Source: Amycolatopsis sp. DSM 110486 (lineage in GTDB: Bacteria; Actinomycetota; Actinomycetes; Mycobacteriales; Pseudonocardiaceae). From it: a DNA stretch of 64,000 nucleotides. Shown here piece after piece: positions 61,140 to 64,000 of this stretch. The notes under the pieces are model-generated. The model saw nothing but the letters and a program-made list of their open reading frames with translations, did no database searches and was not told the DNA's origin. Location of the stretch: contig NZ_CP080519.1 in assembly GCF_019468465.1 (NCBI RefSeq), positions 5,846,001 to 5,910,000 of the forward strand. Reading direction: 5' to 3'. Position 1 is the stretch's first letter. The number at the start of each line of letters is the position of its first letter. A program made the position numbers and the translations under genes.

Positions 61140-62012
61140 GTGGGTGAGCAACTCAAGGACGGACTCGGACAGGCCTGGAATCTGGTGGCCACGTTCGTCC
61201 CGAAACTCGTCGGGTTTCTGATCATCCTGCTGATCGGCTGGCTGATCGCGAAAGCGGTGTCCAAAGCACTGTCACTGGTGCTCGGAAAACTCGGATTCTC
61301 CCGGCTCGTCGAGAAGACGGGCCTGACCGGAATGATGAAGCAGGCGAATGTCGACGCCACCGGCATCCTCGTGAAACTGGTCTACTACTTCATTCTGCTG
61401 ATCGCGCTCCAGCTGGCGTTCGGCGTGTTCGGTGAGTCGAATCCGGTCAGCCAGCTGCTCAACGACATCATCGCGTTCCTGCCGCGGATCGTGGTGGCGC
61501 TGGTGCTGATCGTGGTGGCCGCCGCCATCGCGAAGGTCGTGCGCGACGTCGTGAACTCGGCGATGTCCACGCGGCCGGCGGGCCGGCTGCTCGGCACCGT
61601 CGCCTACTGGCTGATCATGGCGTTCGGCATCATCGCCGCGCTGGGCCAGGTCAACATCGCCACCGCCATCACGGGCCCGGTGCTCATCACGGTGCTGGCG
61701 ACTATCGGCGGCGTGATCGTGGTCGGCTTCGGCGGCGGCCTCATCAAGCCCGCCCAGGACCGCTGGGGTGGCTGGCTCGCCAACCTGCAGGGCCAGCTGA
61801 GCCCGGGCGACGGAGGTGGTCAGCGGCAGGTCGGTGGCCGGCTGCAGGCCCAGACCACTCAGCCGCAGGCCCAGACCACCCAGACCCAGGCCCAGACCAC
61901 GCAGGCCCAGACCACGCAGACCCGCACCCAGCCCGTTCAGCCGGGAAACGGCCACCCGGCCGCGAACGACACCCCGACCCCGCCGGTCGGGTTCAACCGC
62001 GTCGATCGCTGA
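61140..62012 (+). CDS. MscS-type transmembrane protein (CmpX-like)
   Basis: A 290-residue membrane protein with four or five helices: VATFVPKLVGFLIILLIGWLIAKAVSKAL (with a pore-helix-like GKLGFSRL after it), VYYFILLIALQLAFGVFG, AFLPRIVVALVLIVVAAAIAKV, GTVAYWLIMAFGIIAALGQ and a Gly-rich GVIVVGFGGGLIKPAQDR. The pattern resembles the conserved TM_helix domain of CmpX/MscS-related proteins without the large MscS beta domain. The C-terminal tail carries QAQTTQ repeats. The GTG start has AAGGGAG at six bases. The function is likely membrane tension or envelope related, but this is unproven. Confidence 0.8.
   Translation: MGEQLKDGLGQAWNLVATFVPKLVGFLIILLIGWLIAKAVSKALSLVLGKLGFSRLVEKTGLTGMMKQANVDATGILVKLVYYFILLIALQLAFGVFGESNPVSQLLNDIIAFLPRIVVALVLIVVAAAIAKVVRDVVNSAMSTRPAGRLLGTVAYWLIMAFGIIAALGQVNIATAITGPVLITVLATIGGVIVVGFGGGLIKPAQDRWGGWLANLQGQLSPGDGGGQRQVGGRLQAQTTQPQAQTTQTQAQTTQAQTTQTRTQPVQPGNGHPAANDTPTPPVGFNRVDR
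61845..61919 (+). repeat. Minisatellite coding for QAQTTQ repeats
   Basis: CAGGCCCAGACCAC starts at 61845, 61866, 61887 and 61902 (periods 21, 21, 15), encoding QAQTTQP, QAQTTQT, QAQTT and QAQTTQT. The copy number may vary between strains. Confidence 0.85.
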
Positions 62013-62031
62013 TCCCGGCGCGGTTCGGACT

Positions 62032-62060
62032 GGCCCGGTGCATCGGGAGGGCACCGGGCC
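62032..62060 (+). terminator. Perfect 10-bp hairpin after the MscS-like gene
   Basis: GGCCCGGTGC (62032-62041) pairs with GCACCGGGCC (62051-62060) around a nine-base loop, 20 bp after the stop. Confidence 0.7.
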
Positions 62061-62092
62061 TGTCCGCGTGCTGGGACGGTGTCGCCCGCCTC

Positions 62093-62126
62093 ACACCTCG
62101 GGGAATCCCGCGCCCGCCCGAGGTGT
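62093..62126 (+). promoter_or_regulatory. Perfect 10-bp hairpin upstream of pnuC
   Basis: ACACCTCGGG (62093-62102) pairs with CCCGAGGTGT (62117-62126), about 27 bases before the pnuC ribosome-binding site. It could be a leader structure. It does not match known TPP or cobalamin riboswitch cores that I can recognise. Confidence 0.5.
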
Positions 62127-62165
62127 TGCGGCGAGAGTTACATGGGGACGAGAAGGGGTGCGGAC

Positions 62166-62804
62166 GTGGACTTCCTGCTGCAGCACGGTGTCACGGTGTT
62201 CGGCCAGTGGATCTCGATCGCGGAGCTCGCGGGGCAGGTGCTCGCGCTCGCGGTCGTGTTCCTCGCCGACCGGCGGACGCTGTGGACCTGGCCCGTGCAG
62301 GTCGGCGCGACGATCCTGCTGTTCTCTGTCTACGTTTCCGCACACCTGGGCGGCCTGGCCAGCCGGCAGATCGCCATCCTCGCGATCTCGCTCTACGGCT
62401 GGTGGGCATGGCGGCGCCGCACCGACCCAGTCAACGGGGTGGTCGTGCGCACCGCGCGGGCGACCGAGCGGTGGGCGATGCTCGGCGCGTTCGTGGTCGG
62501 CACGGTGGCGATGGCGTTGGTGCTGCAGGCGCTGAACGCGTCGTGGGCGCCGTGGCCGGACGCCGCGATCTTCATCGGCACGCTCGTCGCCTTCGGTGCG
62601 CAGGGCGCGGGGCTGGTCGAGTTCTGGGGTGTGTGGCTGGTGGTCGACGCGATCGGCGTGCCGTTGCAGATCTCCTCCGGCCTGTACTTCTCCGCCGCGA
62701 TCTACCTCGTCTTCGCGGTGCTGGTCGTGCACGGCTGGTGGAACTGGAACCGCTCGGCCAAGCGCGTGGCCGCGCACCGGGCGGTCACGGCAGCATCCAG
62801 CTGA
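62166..62804 (+). CDS. pnuC: PnuC-type nicotinamide mononucleotide/riboside transporter
   Basis: A 212-residue membrane protein with about seven helices. PnuC hallmarks are LYGWWAWRRR and LVEFWGVWLVVDAIGVPLQ. It lets in nicotinamide riboside, or another vitamin in related PnuX/PnuT proteins. The GTG at 62166 is preceded by AAGGGG. The frame is open upstream, but that part lies in the hairpin region. Its 3' end overlaps the convergent lactate permease by 20 bp. The vitamin carried is uncertain, because no NAD or thiamine genes adjoin it. Confidence 0.85.
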   Translation: MDFLLQHGVTVFGQWISIAELAGQVLALAVVFLADRRTLWTWPVQVGATILLFSVYVSAHLGGLASRQIAILAISLYGWWAWRRRTDPVNGVVVRTARATERWAMLGAFVVGTVAMALVLQALNASWAPWPDAAIFIGTLVAFGAQGAGLVEFWGVWLVVDAIGVPLQISSGLYFSAAIYLVFAVLVVHGWWNWNRSAKRVAAHRAVTAASS

Positions 62805-64000
62805 GCACCGGGGTGCTCTGCCCGAACACGATCAGGCACATGACCAGCAGCAGTCCCACGCTCCACGGCAGCACCTTGCGCAGCAGCTTGCCCTCTTCGC
62901 CCGGCAGGTTGGCCGCGACGCACGCGATGGTCAGGTTCTGCGGCGAGATCATCTTGCCCAGCACGCCGCCGGAGCTGTTCGCCGCGGCCAGCAGGTCCGC
63001 GCGCAGGCCCGTCTGGTGCGCGGCCGTGACCTGCAGGGCGCCGAACAACGCGTTGGCTGAGGTGTCCGAACCCGAGACGGCGACGCCGAACCAGCCGAGC
63101 ACGGGGGAGAGGAACGCGAGCCCGGCGCCGGCGGCGGCGATGAACGTGCCGATCGTGGTCGTCTGGCCGGACAGGTTCATCACGTAGGCCAGCGCGAGTA
63201 CCCCGGTCACGGTGACGATCGCGAACCGCAGCTCCTTCACCGTCGCCAGCCACTCCCGTCCGGCCGTGCTCGCGGCGACCTTGAGCACCACGAGCGTGAG
63301 CAGCCCCGCGATGAGCACGAGCGTGCCGCCGGTGTTGAGGAACGGCAGCGAGAACGTGTTGCCGGACACGGCTTTGCCGTCCGGGCCGTGCACGTCGAGG
63401 CCGGGCCAGTGGAACTTCCACGTGGCCGCGTCGAGGAGCTTCTTGATCGGCGGCACCTGCGCGAGCGAGAAGATCACGATGATCAACGCGTAGGGCAGGT
63501 AGGCGCGCACGACCTCGCCGCGCTCGTCCGGCCGGTCGAGCGTCGCGGTGCGGGAGCCGGTGAGCACCTGCGCGCGGACCTCGGCGGGCACCGCGCGGCG
63601 CGTCATCGGCAGCGCTACGAGCGCGGCGGCGCCGGCCAGGGCCGCACCGATGTCGGCCAGCTGCGGCGAAACGAAGTTGGACGCGAGGAACTGCACCACG
63701 CCGAACGCGACGCCGCAGACCAGCGCCGGCACCCACGTCTCCCGCAGGCCGCGTTTCCCGTCGACGATGATCACCAGCAGCAGCGGCACGAACAGCGCCA
63801 GCAACGGCGTCTGCCGCCCGACGATCGACGACACCTGCTCCAGCGGAAGCCCCGTCACCTGCGCGAGCGTGACCACGGGCGTGCCCATCGCGCCGAACGC
63901 GACCGGCGCGGTGTTCGCGACGAGCGCCACCACGGCGGCCTTGCCCGGCCCGAACCCGACCGCCACGAGCATCACCGCGCTGATCGCCACGGGCGCGCCG
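62785..64000 (-). CDS. L-lactate permease (LctP family), C-terminal part
   Basis: The frame runs off the right edge, so the N-terminus is missing; at least 404 residues are seen. Family motifs include NTAPVAFGAMGTPVVTLAQVTGL, SPVLGWFGVAVSGSDTSANALFG and SSGGVLGKMISPQNLTIACVAANLPGEEGKLLRKVLPWS. It imports lactate or glycolate with protons across the membrane, with multiple hydrophobic segments along the whole length. The convergent overlap with pnuC is 20 bp. The FAD-dependent 2-hydroxyacid dehydrogenase near the left end is a possible metabolic partner but is not linked. Confidence 0.93.
   Translation of the reverse strand, partial: GAPVAISAVMLVAVGFGPGKAAVVALVANTAPVAFGAMGTPVVTLAQVTGLPLEQVSSIVGRQTPLLALFVPLLLVIIVDGKRGLRETWVPALVCGVAFGVVQFLASNFVSPQLADIGAALAGAAALVALPMTRRAVPAEVRAQVLTGSRTATLDRPDERGEVVRAYLPYALIIVIFSLAQVPPIKKLLDAATWKFHWPGLDVHGPDGKAVSGNTFSLPFLNTGGTLVLIAGLLTLVVLKVAASTAGREWLATVKELRFAIVTVTGVLALAYVMNLSGQTTTIGTFIAAAGAGLAFLSPVLGWFGVAVSGSDTSANALFGALQVTAAHQTGLRADLLAAANSSGGVLGKMISPQNLTIACVAANLPGEEGKLLRKVLPWSVGLLLVMCLIVFGQSTPVLSWMLP

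Noticed and set aside
62013..62165. A riboswitch upstream of pnuC
   Set aside because: Hairpins are present, but I could not match the TPP, FMN, cobalamin or preQ1 core sequences. It is recorded only as a hairpin.

Overview
The window is chromosomal DNA from a high-GC actinobacterium, most likely a Pseudonocardiaceae member such as Amycolatopsis. This is an inference from gene content: mycothione reductase, an Lsr2-type protein, a FasR-headed fabD-fabH-acpP-fabF cluster and many GTG starts. The block DUF2631 protein, dxr, rseP/rip1, ispG, DUF4081-GNAT acetyltransferase, penicillin-binding lipoprotein, map and mtr parallels the M. tuberculosis Rv2876 to Rv2855 neighbourhood, and proS lies in the same broader region there. 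I see no tRNA or rRNA gene, CRISPR array, insertion sequence, prophage or biosynthetic gene cluster. This is core and near-core chromosome, and the interest lies in individual loci.

Layout. 1-7 kb: an anchored surface protein (partial), a class F sortase, an FAD-linked 2-hydroxyacid dehydrogenase, a DHA2-type drug exporter, an acyltransferase and a secreted cyclophilin. 7-16.5 kb: the isoprenoid (dxr, ispG) and envelope block with Rip1/RseP, a lipoprotein transpeptidase and methionine aminopeptidase; an AraC regulator/VOC pair is inserted after ispG. 16.5-27.7 kb: an SGNH esterase, a GntR/CynX-type transporter pair, mycothione reductase, an M15 peptidase lipoprotein, a trypsin-like protease, bioF, an RGG-tailed DEAD-box helicase and a RIO kinase preceded by a possible leader peptide. 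27.9-35.6 kb: two FAD oxidoreductases, YaaA, acetyltransferases, a 2-hydroxyacid dehydrogenase, a VOC protein and proS. 35.6-43.4 kb: an anchored unknown protein, a thrice-frameshifted lysyl-phosphatidylglycerol-synthase-like gene, a HAD phosphatase, a YhgE/Pip-like membrane protein, YjbQ and a NarL-type two-component system. 43.4-46.8 kb: a fatty-acid desaturase and ferredoxin-reductase operon with a divergent TetR regulator. 46.8-53.4 kb: a lipoate-ligase-family protein, an unusual Lsr2-like protein, a flavin disulfide reductase, a 771-residue proline-rich membrane protein, a DUF3145 protein and an anchored unknown protein. 53.5-58.5 kb: fasR and the FAS-II genes. 58.6-64 kb: an ABC exporter, an MscS-type membrane protein, a PnuC-type transporter and the 3' part of an L-lactate permease.

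How the genes work together. DXR and IspG are two MEP-pathway steps. The FAS-II cluster under FasR supplies acyl chains, and the desaturase with its own reductase would modify them under TetR control. BioF and the lipoate-ligase-like protein concern cofactors. Mycothione reductase and YaaA concern redox homeostasis.

The points most worth a second look are an Lsr2-like protein with a histone-H1-like lysine/alanine/proline tail in place of the usual DNA-binding domain; a 17-codon reading frame with a strong ribosome-binding site ahead of the RIO kinase; a nearly 90-bp nested palindrome next to an 18-bp duplication that contains the yjbQ stop codon; a 375-bp gap with four degenerate repeats enclosed by a 14-bp inverted repeat; the frameshifted LPG-synthase-like gene; and at least a dozen apparently leaderless promoters.
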